64,000 nucleotides of DNA from Pseudobacillus wudalianchiensis (GCF_001685015.1 NZ_MAYT01000030.1:186001-250000); one strand, 5' to 3'. Positions 9,098-18,795 are shown, numbered from the stretch's first letter. Notes: generated from the sequence alone by a model not told the origin. Numbers and translations are program-made.

Positions 9098-10108
9098 ATG
9101 TCTGTAGCTACAAAAGGGATCTTCCCACCTGGCCAAGAAAAAAATCATGAAAAACATCGACATAGTGTCTATTTAAATCAATGGGTTGAGCAATATCGCC
9201 CCTATGCTGTACAAGGCCAATGTGCTGCCTATATTCCAGCTTTAGAAAAGGTGGATCCGTTGCAATTGGGGATTGTTATGGCAGCTCCGGATGGAACGGT
9301 CTTAGAGTCTGGGGATTGTAAGAGTTCCTTCACTTTACAAAGCATATCGAAAGTCATTAGCTTTATAGCTGCCTGTATAGATTTTGGTACCTCATATGTT
9401 CTGGATAAGGTAGATGTAGAACCGACTGGCGATGCATTTAATTCAATTATTCGTTTAGAAGTGCATAAGCCAGGAAGGCCATTTAACCCGATGATCAATG
9501 CCGGTGCGCTCACTGTAGCCTCTTTACTTGGAGGAAGATCAACTTTCGAAAAGACCGAATCATTTTTAACATTGTTTGAAAAGATGGTGAGGAAACGCCC
9601 GGTTATGAATGAAGCAGTCTTTCAGTCGGAATGGCAAACGGCCCATCGGAATAGAGCGTTAGCTTATTACTTGAAAGAGACTGGATTTTTAGAATCTACA
9701 GTTGAAGAAGCTTTAGAGGTGTATCTAAAGCAGTGTTCAATTGAAGTGACCGCTCAGGATATAGCCATAATCGGATTAGTGCTAGCTTATGACGGGTTTC
9801 ATCCAATTTACAAGGAGCAAATTTTTCCAAAAGAAGTGGCCAGGCTGACGAAAGCATTGATGGTTACGTGCGGAATGTATAATGCTTCTGGCAAGTTTGC
9901 AGCTCTTATTGGTTTGCCGGCCAAAAGTGGAGTTTCTGGTGGCATCATGGCAACTGTTCCCGGCCGAGTGAATTCTCCAAATTCTCCATTTCCACATGGA
10001 TGTGGGATTGGGATTTACGGGCCAGCTATAGATGAATATGGCAACAGCGTGGCAGGAGCGATGCTGCTAAAACATTTAGCTAGAGAGTGGGATTTAAATA
10101 TCTTCTAA
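9098..10108 (+). CDS. glsA: Glutaminase
   Basis: Hydrolyses L-glutamine to glutamate and ammonia in the cytoplasm. The 336-residue protein has the serine-dependent glutaminase signatures in order: the nucleophile motif SISK (Ser82/Lys85) within FTLQSISKVISF, EPTGDAFNSI, RPFNPMINAGALT, YNASGKFAALIGLPAKSGVSGG and ATVPGRVNSPNSPF. Length is slightly above the usual 305-310 because of about 25 extra N-terminal residues with a His/Lys-rich stretch. The start follows GAAAGGAAAGATGG. It lies 84 bases after the amidohydrolase, with a hairpin between. Supply of glutamate fits the operon context. Confidence 0.95.
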   Translation: MSVATKGIFPPGQEKNHEKHRHSVYLNQWVEQYRPYAVQGQCAAYIPALEKVDPLQLGIVMAAPDGTVLESGDCKSSFTLQSISKVISFIAACIDFGTSYVLDKVDVEPTGDAFNSIIRLEVHKPGRPFNPMINAGALTVASLLGGRSTFEKTESFLTLFEKMVRKRPVMNEAVFQSEWQTAHRNRALAYYLKETGFLESTVEEALEVYLKQCSIEVTAQDIAIIGLVLAYDGFHPIYKEQIFPKEVARLTKALMVTCGMYNASGKFAALIGLPAKSGVSGGIMATVPGRVNSPNSPFPHGCGIGIYGPAIDEYGNSVAGAMLLKHLAREWDLNIF

Positions 10109-10186
10109 TAAAGTAATGTTTACAAACGTTTTAGTTATATAAACTATTTTATATTTTTAGAAAAATAATGGATATTATTCTCCGTT

Positions 10187-10236
10187 AAAAGGACAGAGAA
10201 GGGAAGGCTGTGCCACCTTTTTCTGTCCTTTTTGTA
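10187..10236 (+). terminator. Rho-independent terminator after glutaminase
   Basis: AAAAGGACAGA (10187-10197) pairs with TCTGTCCTTTT (10222-10232), with inner AAGG/CCTT pairing, ending in a T run. Confidence 0.85.
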
Positions 10237-10319
10237 TTGTATATAGATAATCTAGAAAACTGAAAAGTAGAAAAAGAACGAAAGGAATTAATCGCATAAA
10301 TATTAAAAAAAATGTCGAG

Positions 10320-10364
10320 TTGAGTCATTTGTTTTTTTCAGTTACACTAATTCAGAAAATTAGT
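10320..10364 (+). promoter_or_regulatory. Arginase promoter with overlapping inverted repeat
   Basis: TTGAGT (10320-10325) and TACACT (10343-10348) are 17 bases apart and fit a sigma-A promoter. The inverted repeat ACTAATT-CAGAA-AATTAGT (10346-10364) overlaps the -10 and start region and ends just before the RBS. This placement supports the ATG at 10380 rather than the TTG at 10320 as the arginase start. Confidence 0.5.
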
Positions 10365-10379
10365 GAAGGAGACGAAAGC

Positions 10380-11282
10380 ATGACAAAAGAGATTTCAATT
10401 ATCGGTGTTCCCATGGATCTAGGCCAAACGAGAAGAGGAGTAGACATGGGGCCAAGCGCCATACGATACGCTAGGTTAAGCGAAAGGCTAGAAAAGCTTG
10501 GTTATACTGTCTACGACGAAGGGGATATACGTGTCGGGCTTCGGGAAAGAGCAACCGCCGATACGGAGACTAATTTGAAAAATTTAAGTGCTGTAGCAGA
10601 AGGCAATGATAAACTAAGCCAAAAAATAAACGAGATTACGAGTTTGGGAAGGTTCCCATTGGTGCTAGGAGGAGATCATAGCATTGCCATTGGAACATTG
10701 GCTGGCGTTGCAAAGCGTTCTGAGAATCTAGGAGTCATTTGGTATGATGCCCATGGAGATTTAAATACAGCCGAAACCTCACCATCAGGAAACATACATG
10801 GAATGCCTTTGGCGGTTAGTTTAGGAATGGGACACCCTGTCCTCACTAATATTGGGGGCTATACTCCTAAGATAAAACCTGAAAACATTGTCATCATTGG
10901 AGCCCGTTCCTTGGATGAGGGAGAGAGAGAATTAATCAAGGAAAAAGGCATTAAAGTATATACCATGCATGAAATCGACCGAATGGGCATGACAGCAGTA
11001 ATGGAAGAAACAATCACTTATTTGAAAGAACGCACGGATGGCGTGCATCTGTCTCTTGATTTAGACGGCCTGGACCCCGAAGATGCACCTGGAGTAGGTA
11101 CACCAGTAGTGGGAGGAATCAGCTATCGGGAAAGCCATCTAGCAATGGAAATGTTGTCAGAGGCCAATATCGTGACCTCTGCGGAATTTGTCGAAATCAA
11201 TCCTATTTTGGATGAACACAATAAGACAGCTAGAGTGGCTGTTGCGCTAATTAGTTCGTTGTTAGGCGATACATTACTTTAA
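10380..11282 (+). CDS. rocF: Arginase
   Basis: Converts L-arginine to ornithine and urea, with a binuclear manganese site. The 300-residue length matches Bacillus RocF. Metal motifs are all present: LGGDHSIAIG, WYDAHGDLNT, the HGMPLAVSLG loop, SLDLDGLDPEDAPGVGTP and the C-terminal FVEINPILD. The start at ATG 10380 follows GAAGGAGA with good spacing; the longer TTG frame at 10320 overlaps the probable promoter and is rejected. No sigma-54 promoter is visible here, unlike the B. subtilis roc operons, where RocR and SigL act. The permease downstream suggests an arginine/ornithine uptake and degradation unit. Confidence 0.97.
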   Translation: MTKEISIIGVPMDLGQTRRGVDMGPSAIRYARLSERLEKLGYTVYDEGDIRVGLRERATADTETNLKNLSAVAEGNDKLSQKINEITSLGRFPLVLGGDHSIAIGTLAGVAKRSENLGVIWYDAHGDLNTAETSPSGNIHGMPLAVSLGMGHPVLTNIGGYTPKIKPENIVIIGARSLDEGERELIKEKGIKVYTMHEIDRMGMTAVMEETITYLKERTDGVHLSLDLDGLDPEDAPGVGTPVVGGISYRESHLAMEMLSEANIVTSAEFVEINPILDEHNKTARVAVALISSLLGDTLL

Positions 11283-11376
11283 ACGCTATGAAGTAGTTCT
11301 TGTTAGGAGCGACTGAGTTTAACTGCTTCGAACTGATTTTGAACTTTCGATAAGTTATGTAGATTGTTAAATAAAA

Positions 11377-11390
11377 TGAAAGCGTTCTAT
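11377..11390 (+). promoter_or_regulatory. cre-like site between arginase and permease
   Basis: TGAAAGCGTTCTAT matches 12 of 14 positions of the cre consensus TGWAANCGNTNWCA. CcpA control of the permease gene is possible but unproven. Confidence 0.3.
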
Positions 11391-11564
11391 ACAAGAAAAA
11401 GACTGTCTCCCAAAAGAATTAAGAGAAGTCTATAGCAAGGTTTAAAATAAATTTCTGTCTAGATATTTAAAAATTCAAAAAATATCGCTTCGTTTATTCG
11501 CCTAGAAGTGGTTTTCAAAATAAAGAAACCGCTTTTAAAGTAAAGAAGTTAAAGGAGAGTTTTA

Positions 11565-13004
11565 ATGTCATCAGGAAACAATGAAACACATGAATTAAAG
11601 AGAAGTATGAAGGCAAGACACTTGTTTATGATTTCGTTAGGGGGATGTATTGGAACAGGATTTTTCCTTGGTTCGGGCTACACAATCCATGAAGCAGGTC
11701 CAACGGGTGCGATTCTTTCGTACTTAGTCGGCGGTTTCATTATGTATTTAACTATGCTTTGTCTTGGAGAGCTGTCCGTGGCCATGCCTGTTTCAGGTTC
11801 TTTTCAGACATATACGACAAAATTTATCGGTCCTGCAACTGGTTTCTCTGTCGGCTGGCTTTATTGGCTGGGCTGGGCTGTAACAGTTGCCTTAGAATTT
11901 TTAGCAGCTGGACAGCTTATGCTAAGATGGTTTCCAGATTCACCAGTTTGGATGTGGTGTGCTATCTTTGCTGTCCTTCTCTTTGTGTTAAATGCTTTAT
12001 CAACAAGAGCATTTGCTGAAGCAGAATTTTTATTTTCGAGCATTAAAGTAGTAGCTATTATTATGTTTCTCATCGTGGGCGGAGCTGCCATGTTTGGTTT
12101 GATTGATATGAAAGGCGGACAAGAAGCGCCATTCTTTTCCCAGTTTTATGCACAAGGACTTTTCCCTAATGGCGTATCAGCCCTTCTTATTACGATGATT
12201 ACAGTTAACTTTTCGTTTCAGGGGACAGAGTTAATTGGTATTGCGGCAGGAGAGAGTGAAAATCCTGAAAAAACGATTCCGAAATCAATCCGACAAACGG
12301 TATGGAGAACGCTTTTCTTCTTTGTGCTATCGGTCTTTGTTCTAGCCGCCATGATCCCTATGGAGAAGGCAGGGGTAGTGGAGAGTCCGTTCGTCGTCGT
12401 ATTAGATAGCATTGGAATTCCTTATGCTGCCGATATCATGAACTTTGTTATTCTTACGGCTCTTTTATCTGTTGCCAATTCCGGACTTTATGCCGCAACG
12501 CGTATGCTGTACTCTCTTTCAGTAGAAAAGATGGCCAGTCCAATGGTAGGAAGAGTCAACAAAAGAGGCGTACCGATGAATGCATTGCTGATTACCCTTG
12601 CGATAGCTGGCTTATCTCTGCTTTCGAGTGTAGTAGCAGCAAAAACCGTCTTTGTTTGGCTGCTTTCTCTTGCGGGGCTCGGTGCACAAATTGGCTGGAT
12701 TGCTATTACGGCTTCCCAGCTTGCGTTTAGAAAAAAATATATTCAGCAAGGTGGAAAAGTGGAGGATTTAAAATTTAAAATTCCTCTTTATCCGATATTG
12801 CCGATTATAGCCTTGATAGCAAACTGTATCGTTATGATTAGTTTAGCATTTGATCCTGCTCAGCGTATGGCCCTTTATTGCGGAGGAATCTTCTTTATTG
12901 GCTGTTACATTGTTTATCATTTAAAAATGAAAAAACATCAAATTTTAAATGCAACACAACAAGAAGTCCAGTTGAATCTGGATAAAAAAATAATCCTTAA
13001 ATAA
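11565..13004 (+). CDS. Amino acid permease, APC superfamily, arginine/ornithine type
   Basis: A 479-residue membrane protein with about 12 segments. The APC start signature ISLGGCIGTGFFLGSGYTIHEAGP (residues 24-47) is clear, followed by SFQTYTTKFIGPATGF, the TELIGIAAGESENPEKTIPKSI loop and NSGLYAATRMLYSLS. Overall it resembles RocE/RocC and related basic or aromatic permeases; the arginase next door favours arginine/ornithine uptake, but specificity is inferred. The start follows AAAGGAGAG. It is separated from arginase by 282 bases, so it may have its own promoter, and it ends at a strong terminator. Confidence 0.88.
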   Translation: MSSGNNETHELKRSMKARHLFMISLGGCIGTGFFLGSGYTIHEAGPTGAILSYLVGGFIMYLTMLCLGELSVAMPVSGSFQTYTTKFIGPATGFSVGWLYWLGWAVTVALEFLAAGQLMLRWFPDSPVWMWCAIFAVLLFVLNALSTRAFAEAEFLFSSIKVVAIIMFLIVGGAAMFGLIDMKGGQEAPFFSQFYAQGLFPNGVSALLITMITVNFSFQGTELIGIAAGESENPEKTIPKSIRQTVWRTLFFFVLSVFVLAAMIPMEKAGVVESPFVVVLDSIGIPYAADIMNFVILTALLSVANSGLYAATRMLYSLSVEKMASPMVGRVNKRGVPMNALLITLAIAGLSLLSSVVAAKTVFVWLLSLAGLGAQIGWIAITASQLAFRKKYIQQGGKVEDLKFKIPLYPILPIIALIANCIVMISLAFDPAQRMALYCGGIFFIGCYIVYHLKMKKHQILNATQQEVQLNLDKKIILK

Positions 13005-13008
13005 CGAA

Positions 13009-13048
13009 AAAAGCAGAATCTCCTGTATCAGGGATTCTGCTTTTTTGT
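13009..13048 (+). terminator. Rho-independent terminator of the permease gene
   Basis: AAAAGCAGAATC pairs with GATTCTGCTTTT around a short loop, followed by a T run. Confidence 0.92.
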
Positions 13049-13049
13049 T

Positions 13050-13741
13050 TTAAAAAAGACGCAATAAATAATATTTGATACATAATGTGAAAAATTCAAA
13101 TACATAATTAAAGTAATTTCACTTAAAGAGAAATGCTTGATAGCAAACAGAGCAGACTTTGTTGGTATTCTTCCGAGAGGTCTTCTGCTCCTTTAATGAC
13201 GAGTTTCTTCCTTATTATATGAGCATAAAATAAGGAACTTTGATCTTTTAAGACTTACTCAAGTAAAACTTTTGTACTTTCAAGGTTACTAAATAATACT
13301 TTTTAATTTTAGAGACGTGATTTTTGACACTTAAATTAAAATAATCTTATGATAGTCTTATACATTATCATTGTAGTTACAAAATGATTGTTTGCAGAAA
13401 CGATGTTGATATGGAAGCTGCCATTCCTGCTTAAAGTAAAATGTTTGTATAGAGAGGTTCAAATCGAATACGATATGATGAGTGTGTAGGTGATGTTGGA
13501 AGGATAAAAGGGAAAAGCAGCCATACATTTGTTTTGGCTATATACAATATATTTCACAGATAAGGAACAAACTAAGACAAGAAATAGAGTGTAAAAAATC
13601 TTTTGAAGTTATTACTACTTTTAAAATGAGAAATACTGTACACACATCTATCTATAAAATAGAATGGAAGGTTTGATGGTTTCTAAAGATTTAACGGGCT
13701 GTTTTTTCGACTTTGATTATTAGCAGAAGAGGAGCAATAAG
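13050..13741. other. Gap without a supported gene
   Basis: About 690 AT-rich bases. A weak hairpin (GAGCAGAC at 13150, GTCTTCTGCTC at 13180-13190) followed by CTTTAAT might be a terminator remnant. No continuous frame on either strand has a start context, and no family was recognised. Confidence 0.45.
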
Positions 13742-14353
13742 ATGGAAAGCTGGATTACTAATATAATGGAACAATTCGGATACGTAGGGATTTTCTTGTT
13801 AATTACGTTAGAGAATCTATTCCCGCCTATCCCGTCAGAAGTAATCTTAACGTTTGGTGGATTTATGACTACACACACATCCCTCAGTGTCTTTGGAGTG
13901 GTTATGACTTCCACCTTCGGATCGGTGGCAGGAGCGATTATTCTTTACAGTATCGGATTGCTGATTGATGTACATAAGATAGAAAGAGTAGTTGAGAAGT
14001 GGGGGCATCTTCTTAGACTATCAAAAAAAGATGTTGATAAAGCGAATGATTGGTTTTCTAAGTATGGAGTATGGACGGTGTTTTTCTGTCGGTTTGTCCC
14101 TTTGATTAGAAGTTTGATTTCCTTGCCAGCTGGCATGATGCGTATGAATTTTTGGGTGTTTTTAGTATTTACCACTTTAGGGACGTTAATTTGGAATGCA
14201 GTCCTCGTTAATGTAGGGGCGGCTGTTGGGGGATCGTGGGACAAGATTGTGGGGTATATGGATATATACTCAAATGTCATGTATGGAGTGCTCGGTTTAT
14301 TATTTATAGTGCTTGTTGTTTTGTTTATCAGAAAAAGAATGATTGCGAAGTAA
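13742..14353 (+). CDS. DedA-family membrane protein
   Basis: A 203-residue integral membrane protein of the DedA/SNARE-associated-Golgi (VTT) superfamily, whose members act in membrane lipid flipping and envelope homeostasis. Key features: LENLFPPIPSEVILTFGGF (residues 23-41) with the family-typical F-PPIPSE motif, GAIILYSIG, and FFCRFVPLIRSLISLPAGMMRMN (about 117-139) with the conserved R-P-G pattern, then a final helix and a basic tail. The start follows AAGAGGAG. It stands alone, followed by a G/C-rich hairpin (14381-14410). The closest functional assignment within the family cannot be made here. Confidence 0.92.
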   Translation: MESWITNIMEQFGYVGIFLLITLENLFPPIPSEVILTFGGFMTTHTSLSVFGVVMTSTFGSVAGAIILYSIGLLIDVHKIERVVEKWGHLLRLSKKDVDKANDWFSKYGVWTVFFCRFVPLIRSLISLPAGMMRMNFWVFLVFTTLGTLIWNAVLVNVGAAVGGSWDKIVGYMDIYSNVMYGVLGLLFIVLVVLFIRKRMIAK

Positions 14354-14380
14354 ATAAGTCTCTCTTAGATAACTTTGTTA

Positions 14381-14410
14381 TCCCCTCGTCCTAAATCTAG
14401 GAGGAGGGGA
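14381..14410 (+). terminator. Hairpin downstream of the DedA gene
   Basis: TCCCCTC (14381-14387) pairs with GAGGGGA (14404-14410), with inner CCT/AGG pairing. No T run follows on the plus strand, so termination is uncertain. Confidence 0.35.
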
Positions 14411-14457
14411 TCTAGGTTGCGAGCATAAGGAAGGACAAAACAGAAAAAAATAAATGT

Positions 14458-14496
14458 ATAAAGCGTAAAGTCGGAAGGAGCGACTTTACGCTTTAT
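14458..14496 (-). terminator. Strong terminator of the pst-phoU operon
   Basis: A perfect 16-base stem, ATAAAGCGTAAAGTCG and its complement, with a 7-base loop. Read on the minus strand it is followed by a T-rich tract (positions 14457 down to about 14436), and it lies 145 bases after the phoU stop. It could act in both directions between the convergent DedA and pst genes. Confidence 0.85.
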
Positions 14497-14640
14497 TGTA
14501 TAAGATATGTTCCAGGCGGTTCCAACGGAAGAAGCCGCATAGAAAGAATAGGGGAGGAAACGAAAATAATGGATCTTCAGGGAGTGATGTATCCCAAACT
14601 TCCTGTTACGAGGATTGTTTCTTAGCAAACTGCATGATTA

Positions 14641-15300
14641 CTAAGAATTCAAATCATATATTTGACCTTTGATCAGGTAAGCAGCACTTTCAGCGATATT
14701 TGTAATATGATCGGCTGTACGTTCAAGGTAGCGATTTATGAATAAGAGCTGTACTAACTGAGTTGTGTCTTCTAGGTTTTGTTTCAACTCTTCGGTGATC
14801 CGCTTATAGTTCTCAGCGTAATGGTTGTCGACTTGATCATCTAGATCAGCAACCTCTCTAACAAGAGAGATGTTCCCATCTATAAACGAAGTCACTGCCA
14901 TCTGAAGCATATTCATAGATATTTCTTTCATTTGCTCAAGATTCGTTAGGCTTATCAAAGAGTGAGCTGTTCCGATTTTGATAGTTGCTTTCGCAATATT
15001 CGCTGCAAAATCGGCGATTCGCTCGATGTCCGATGTGATTTTTAAAGAAGCGATGATTCTTCTTAAATCTGTTGCAAACGGCTGCTCTTTCGCTATGAGC
15101 CACACTGCGAATTGATTTATTTCGATATCAAGGTTATCGATAACTGTATCGTCCTCGATTACCTTTAAAGCCAACTCCATATTTTGAGTCTGAAACGCAG
15201 TAAAAGCTTTCTCAAATGCAGAAATGGCAAGTTCATTCATTTCTATCATTTTATTCTGCAACTCTTGTAAACTGTTATCAAAATTCTTACGTGCATTCAT
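14641..15300 (-). CDS. phoU: Phosphate transport regulator PhoU
   Basis: Cytoplasmic regulator that links the Pst transporter to the PhoR/PhoP system and helps shut off uptake. The 219-residue protein is all-helical with two PhoU repeats. The typical sequence KVIEDDTVIDNLDIEINQFAVWLIAK and TSDIERIADFAANIAKATI marks the first, and DDQVDNHYAENYKRI with YLERTADHITNIAESAAYL the second, including the acidic metal-binding E/D-x-x-x-D motifs. The ATG at 15300 has GAAGGGATG at proper distance; the ATG at 15309 touches the RBS and is less likely. It is last in the pst operon, 16 bases after pstB. Confidence 0.95.
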   Translation of the reverse strand: MNARKNFDNSLQELQNKMIEMNELAISAFEKAFTAFQTQNMELALKVIEDDTVIDNLDIEINQFAVWLIAKEQPFATDLRRIIASLKITSDIERIADFAANIAKATIKIGTAHSLISLTNLEQMKEISMNMLQMAVTSFIDGNISLVREVADLDDQVDNHYAENYKRITEELKQNLEDTTQLVQLLFINRYLERTADHITNIAESAAYLIKGQIYDLNS

Positions 15301-15316
15301 GGAAATCATCCCTTCA

Positions 15317-16144
15317 TTAACCGAAACGTCCGGTTACGTAATCTTCTGTTCTTTGGTCTTTTGGATTAGAAAAGATTTTCTTCGTGACATCATATTCAAT
15401 GATTTCCCCATTCAAAAAGAAGGCGGTTTTGTCAGATACACGTGCTGCCTGCTGCATATTGTGGGTAACAATGACAATCGTGTAATCTTTTTTTAATTGA
15501 GCGATTAATTCCTCCACTTTGAGTGTGGAGATAGGATCTAATGCAGAAGTGGGCTCATCCATTAAGATGACCTCCGGCTTCATTGCGATGGCACGCGCGA
15601 TACAAACACGCTGCTGCTGACCGCCTGATAGCCCGAGTGCCGATGTTTTTAAACGGCCTTTCACTTCATCCCAAATTGCCGCTCCACGCAAACTTTCCTC
15701 GACAATTCGATTTAATTCTCTTTTACTTTTTATACCCTGCATTCGAGGGCCATATGCTACATTGTCATAAATACTCATCGGAAAAAGATTTGGCTTTTGG
15801 AAGACCATCCCAACCTTTGTCCGAAGCTGAATGACATCGTGAGATTGGTAAATGTTTTCGTGATCAATAGTAATATCACCAGAAATCTTTACCCCATCAA
15901 TTAGATCATTCATCCGGTTTAACGTTCGTAAAAAAGTCGACTTACCGCAGCCAGAAGGACCGATTAAAGCTGTCACTTGCTTTTCCTGAATATCGATTGA
16001 GATATTATAGAGTGCTTGTTTATCACCATAAAATAAGTTCAGATCATTTACGCTAATCTTAGTTGCTTTCTCTATTTGCTGATTCATAGGCGATAATTCT
16101 TCCTCCTTGCTTTCTTTGTTCCGCTCCAGTAATGCTGTACTCAT
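15317..16144 (-). CDS. pstB: Phosphate ABC transporter ATP-binding protein
   Basis: ATPase of the high-affinity phosphate importer PstSCAB. It has Walker [10 protein letters not shown], the Q-loop in [16 protein letters not shown], the signature LSGGQQQR, Walker [14 protein letters not shown] and the H-loop [15 protein letters not shown]. Length 275 with an N-terminal extension of about 20 residues rich in Glu and Lys before the ABC domain. The ATG at 16144 follows GAGGTG at good spacing; an upstream TTG (16162) would put the RBS inside the gene. It sits between pstA and phoU in a tight operon. Confidence 0.97.
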   Translation of the reverse strand: MSTALLERNKESKEEELSPMNQQIEKATKISVNDLNLFYGDKQALYNISIDIQEKQVTALIGPSGCGKSTFLRTLNRMNDLIDGVKISGDITIDHENIYQSHDVIQLRTKVGMVFQKPNLFPMSIYDNVAYGPRMQGIKSKRELNRIVEESLRGAAIWDEVKGRLKTSALGLSGGQQQRVCIARAIAMKPEVILMDEPTSALDPISTLKVEELIAQLKKDYTIVIVTHNMQQAARVSDKTAFFLNGEIIEYDVTKKIFSNPKDQRTEDYVTGRFG

Positions 16145-16162
16145 GTATCGCACCTCATTCAA

Positions 16163-16987
16163 TTAATAGTCAGCCTTATTTAATTTCTTTGATATAAACG
16201 TTGCTAAGAGGTTCAAAACTAAAATAATGACAATTAACACGATTCCAATGGCAGCTGCAAGCTCAATGTCTCCAGCCTCCTGAGTCACCAAGTAGGAGTG
16301 AACGGTTAATGTTCTTGCAGATGAGAAGATACTTTCAGGCATCGCTGCTACCGTTCCAGCTGTTAAAAAGATCGCGGCAGATTCACCAACAATTCTCCCA
16401 ATTGAGAGGATGATTCCCGATAGAATGCCGGGCATGGCGCTTGGCAAAATCACTTTATATAAAGTTTGCAGCTTTGTTGCACCAAGGGCGAGGGATCCCT
16501 CTCTGTACTGGTGTGGTACTGTTTTTAAGGCTTCTTCTGTTGTTCGGATGATCACTGGCAATACGATAATAGTTAGAGTCAGAGAAGCTGCAATGATAGA
16601 CATCCCTAATTTCAGCGTAGCGACAAAAAATACTGCACCAAATAATCCATAAATGATAGAAGGGATTCCTGTTAAACTTTCTGTTGCAAATCGGATCATT
16701 TTTACTAATCGGCCTTGTTTAGCGTACTCTTGAAGGTACACCGCCGCCAAAATTCCGATTGGTGTCGCAATCAATAACGAAATGACGATTGTATAGATCG
16801 TTGTAATAATCATCGGCCAAATACCGCCGCCACCAGTTGGTGAGTAATCGCCAAAGATGAAATCCAAGCTGATTAATCGGAACCCTTTGAAAAAGATGTA
16901 CCCTACAATGACGACAAGAATGGCAACAGTCAGAAGGGCGGAGAACCAGAGAAGTCCGCGCAGCAAATTATCTTTAAACCTTCGCAT
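16163..16987 (-). CDS. pstA: Phosphate ABC transporter permease PstA
   Basis: One of two membrane subunits of the PstSCAB phosphate importer. The 274-residue protein has six hydrophobic segments and the ABC-permease EAA loop AGATKLQ-type sequence EGSLALGATKLQTLYKVILPSAMPGILSG, which contacts PstB. GESAAIFLTAG is the PstA family motif. Its ATG overlaps the pstC stop by one base (TAATG), which indicates translational coupling. Confidence 0.96.
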   Translation of the reverse strand: MRRFKDNLLRGLLWFSALLTVAILVVIVGYIFFKGFRLISLDFIFGDYSPTGGGGIWPMIITTIYTIVISLLIATPIGILAAVYLQEYAKQGRLVKMIRFATESLTGIPSIIYGLFGAVFFVATLKLGMSIIAASLTLTIIVLPVIIRTTEEALKTVPHQYREGSLALGATKLQTLYKVILPSAMPGILSGIILSIGRIVGESAAIFLTAGTVAAMPESIFSSARTLTVHSYLVTQEAGDIELAAAIGIVLIVIILVLNLLATFISKKLNKADY

Positions 16988-17901
16988 TAATTACCACCCC
17001 TTGAACTGATTTTTGCTAATACGAAATTTAACAATAAAATAAAGGAGAATAAAACAATTCCAGTAGCAAACAGCATTTCTTGATGAGTACCGAACGCATA
17101 GCCCATTTCTAAGGCGATATTGGTCGTCAGCGGACGCATACTGTCTGTCAGGCTTGTAGGAATGATAAGGCTGTTTCCTGCAACTAGAATGACCGCCATT
17201 GTTTCTCCAATTGCTCTTCCTAAACCTAGTACAATAGCTGCCATAATGCCTGATTTGGCTGCTGGCACGACGACTTTAAAGATGGTTCCAATTTCGGAAG
17301 CACCAAGTGCCAAGGATCCTTCTCGATACGTTTTTGGAACGGCACGAATAGCTGTTTCAGCGACAGTCACAATCGTTGGAAGCATCATGATCGCTAATAC
17401 TAAGATGACCGCCAACAAGCTTTGTCCTTTCGCTAAACCTAAGTTGTTCTGCAAGAAAGGAACGATAATAGCAAGTCCAAATACACCATATAACACGGAC
17501 GGGATACCCGCCAGCAGCTGTACCGCTGGTGAGATGATTTTGGCCATGCTTTTTGGGGCAAGCTCCGATAGAAAAATGGCGGTAAACAGTCCGACAGGTA
17601 CTCCAATGATCAGAGCGCCAATAGTCGCGTAAACTGATGCGACAATCATCGGGAAGATCCCAAATTGATCCTCACTTGGCACCCAATCCGTTCCGAAAAT
17701 AAAATCTATAAAGCTATAGCCTTCTGCGATGAATGGATGTGAGCCTTTGTAAAAGACGAATCCAATGATGAGCAGTAAACTAAATACCGATAAAAGGGCA
17801 CAAAACAAGAAAACTTTTGATGAGACATTCTCCAGAAAATACTTCTTTTTATTAGATTTTCTGTTATTCGTAGTTTGATTTTCAATAGGCAGGCTTGCCA
17901 T
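16987..17901 (-). CDS. pstC: Phosphate ABC transporter permease PstC
   Basis: Second membrane subunit of the phosphate importer, 304 residues with about six segments. The cytoplasmic EAA loop is EGSLALGASEIGTIFKVVVPAAKSGIMA, and GRAIGETMAVILVAGN is the PstC motif. A basic, Asn-rich N-terminal tail (about 25 residues) precedes the first helix. The ATG at 17901 follows GGGGGA; a TTG at 17916 would leave no room for an RBS. The gap to pstS is about 50 bases. Confidence 0.96.
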   Translation of the reverse strand: MASLPIENQTTNNRKSNKKKYFLENVSSKVFLFCALLSVFSLLLIIGFVFYKGSHPFIAEGYSFIDFIFGTDWVPSEDQFGIFPMIVASVYATIGALIIGVPVGLFTAIFLSELAPKSMAKIISPAVQLLAGIPSVLYGVFGLAIIVPFLQNNLGLAKGQSLLAVILVLAIMMLPTIVTVAETAIRAVPKTYREGSLALGASEIGTIFKVVVPAAKSGIMAAIVLGLGRAIGETMAVILVAGNSLIIPTSLTDSMRPLTTNIALEMGYAFGTHQEMLFATGIVLFSFILLLNFVLAKISSRGGN

Positions 17902-17952
17902 GCTGCATTCCCCCAAGATTTCTTTTGCTTTCTAACAATCTATGAATCGTAA

Positions 17953-18795
17953 TTAATGTAAGGATATAGCGCCTGTTTCAGAAACGATCGCTTGTCCCTC
18001 TGGGCTTAAAATGTAATCAATAAACTGTTGCCCGGCATCCGTTAAATGATCTTTCTTGTAGACGAATAAAAAGGGACGTGACAGACTATATTTTTGCCGT
18101 AGAACGTTTTCCGCCGTAGCTTCCACGCCATTGATTTTTACAGTAGAAATGGATTCATCAATGTATTCGAAAGAAATAAAGCCAATGGCATGCTCATTTG
18201 TCGCAACCGTTGTTTTAATATTGCCGTTGCCGCTTGCGATAATAGAGCTTTTCACTAATTCGCCTGACGTGTAACCGACAATTTCTTGAAAGGCATCACG
18301 TGAACCAGAGCCGTCCTCGCGAGAAACGACTACTATTTCCTTGTCGTCTCCACCGAGTTGCTTCCAGTTCGTAATCTTGCCAGTAAAAATTTGCTTCACT
18401 TGTTCTGTCGTAAGATTATCAACTTTGTTGCTTGGATGAACAACTACTACAATTCCATCATAAGCGATGACTGTCTCATCCAATCCGCTTTCTTTTTCTT
18501 CTGGCTTTAAATCACGTGAAGACATGCCAATCTCTGATACGCCGCTTATGGCATTTGTTATACCGGCGGAAGAGCCGATTTGATTAATCTCTATATTAAC
18601 ATCCTGATTTTCTTCATAATTGAACGCTAATTTTTCAGCTAAGGGTCCTACGGATGTAGAACCAGAAATAGAGATGGTATCTTTTCCTTCATTTAACGAA
18701 CCCGCTTCATTCTCGTTATTTCCTCCACATGCTGTTAAAACGGCAACTAAGGATAATAACCATAATCCGTTCGCTGCTTTTTTTATAAGCCTCAT
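17953..18795 (-). CDS. pstS: Phosphate-binding lipoprotein PstS
   Basis: Extracytoplasmic phosphate receptor of the PstSCAB system. The signal peptide (residues 1-22) ends in the lipobox LTAC, so Cys23 is lipidated and the protein is held on the outer face of the membrane. The phosphate-binding loop is visible in ISISGSTSVGPLAEKLA, and the second site in SREDGSGSRDAFQEIVG. Length 280 is normal. The start follows GGAGGT. First gene of the operon, it lies behind a clear set of PhoP repeats. Confidence 0.97.
   Translation of the reverse strand: MRLIKKAANGLWLLSLVAVLTACGGNNENEAGSLNEGKDTISISGSTSVGPLAEKLAFNYEENQDVNIEINQIGSSAGITNAISGVSEIGMSSRDLKPEEKESGLDETVIAYDGIVVVVHPSNKVDNLTTEQVKQIFTGKITNWKQLGGDDKEIVVVSREDGSGSRDAFQEIVGYTSGELVKSSIIASGNGNIKTTVATNEHAIGFISFEYIDESISTVKINGVEATAENVLRQKYSLSRPFLFVYKKDHLTDAGQQFIDYILSPEGQAIVSETGAISLH

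Noticed and set aside
10320-10379. TTG start 20 codons upstream for arginase
   Set aside because: The stretch contains a probable -35/-10 pair and an inverted repeat; the RBS and family length favour ATG 10380.
11759-12412. Overlapping frames within the amino acid permease gene
   Set aside because: They are out-of-frame readings of a well-conserved membrane protein gene.
14381-14410. Hairpin as a certain terminator for the DedA gene
   Set aside because: There is no T run after it on the plus strand; listed only with low confidence.
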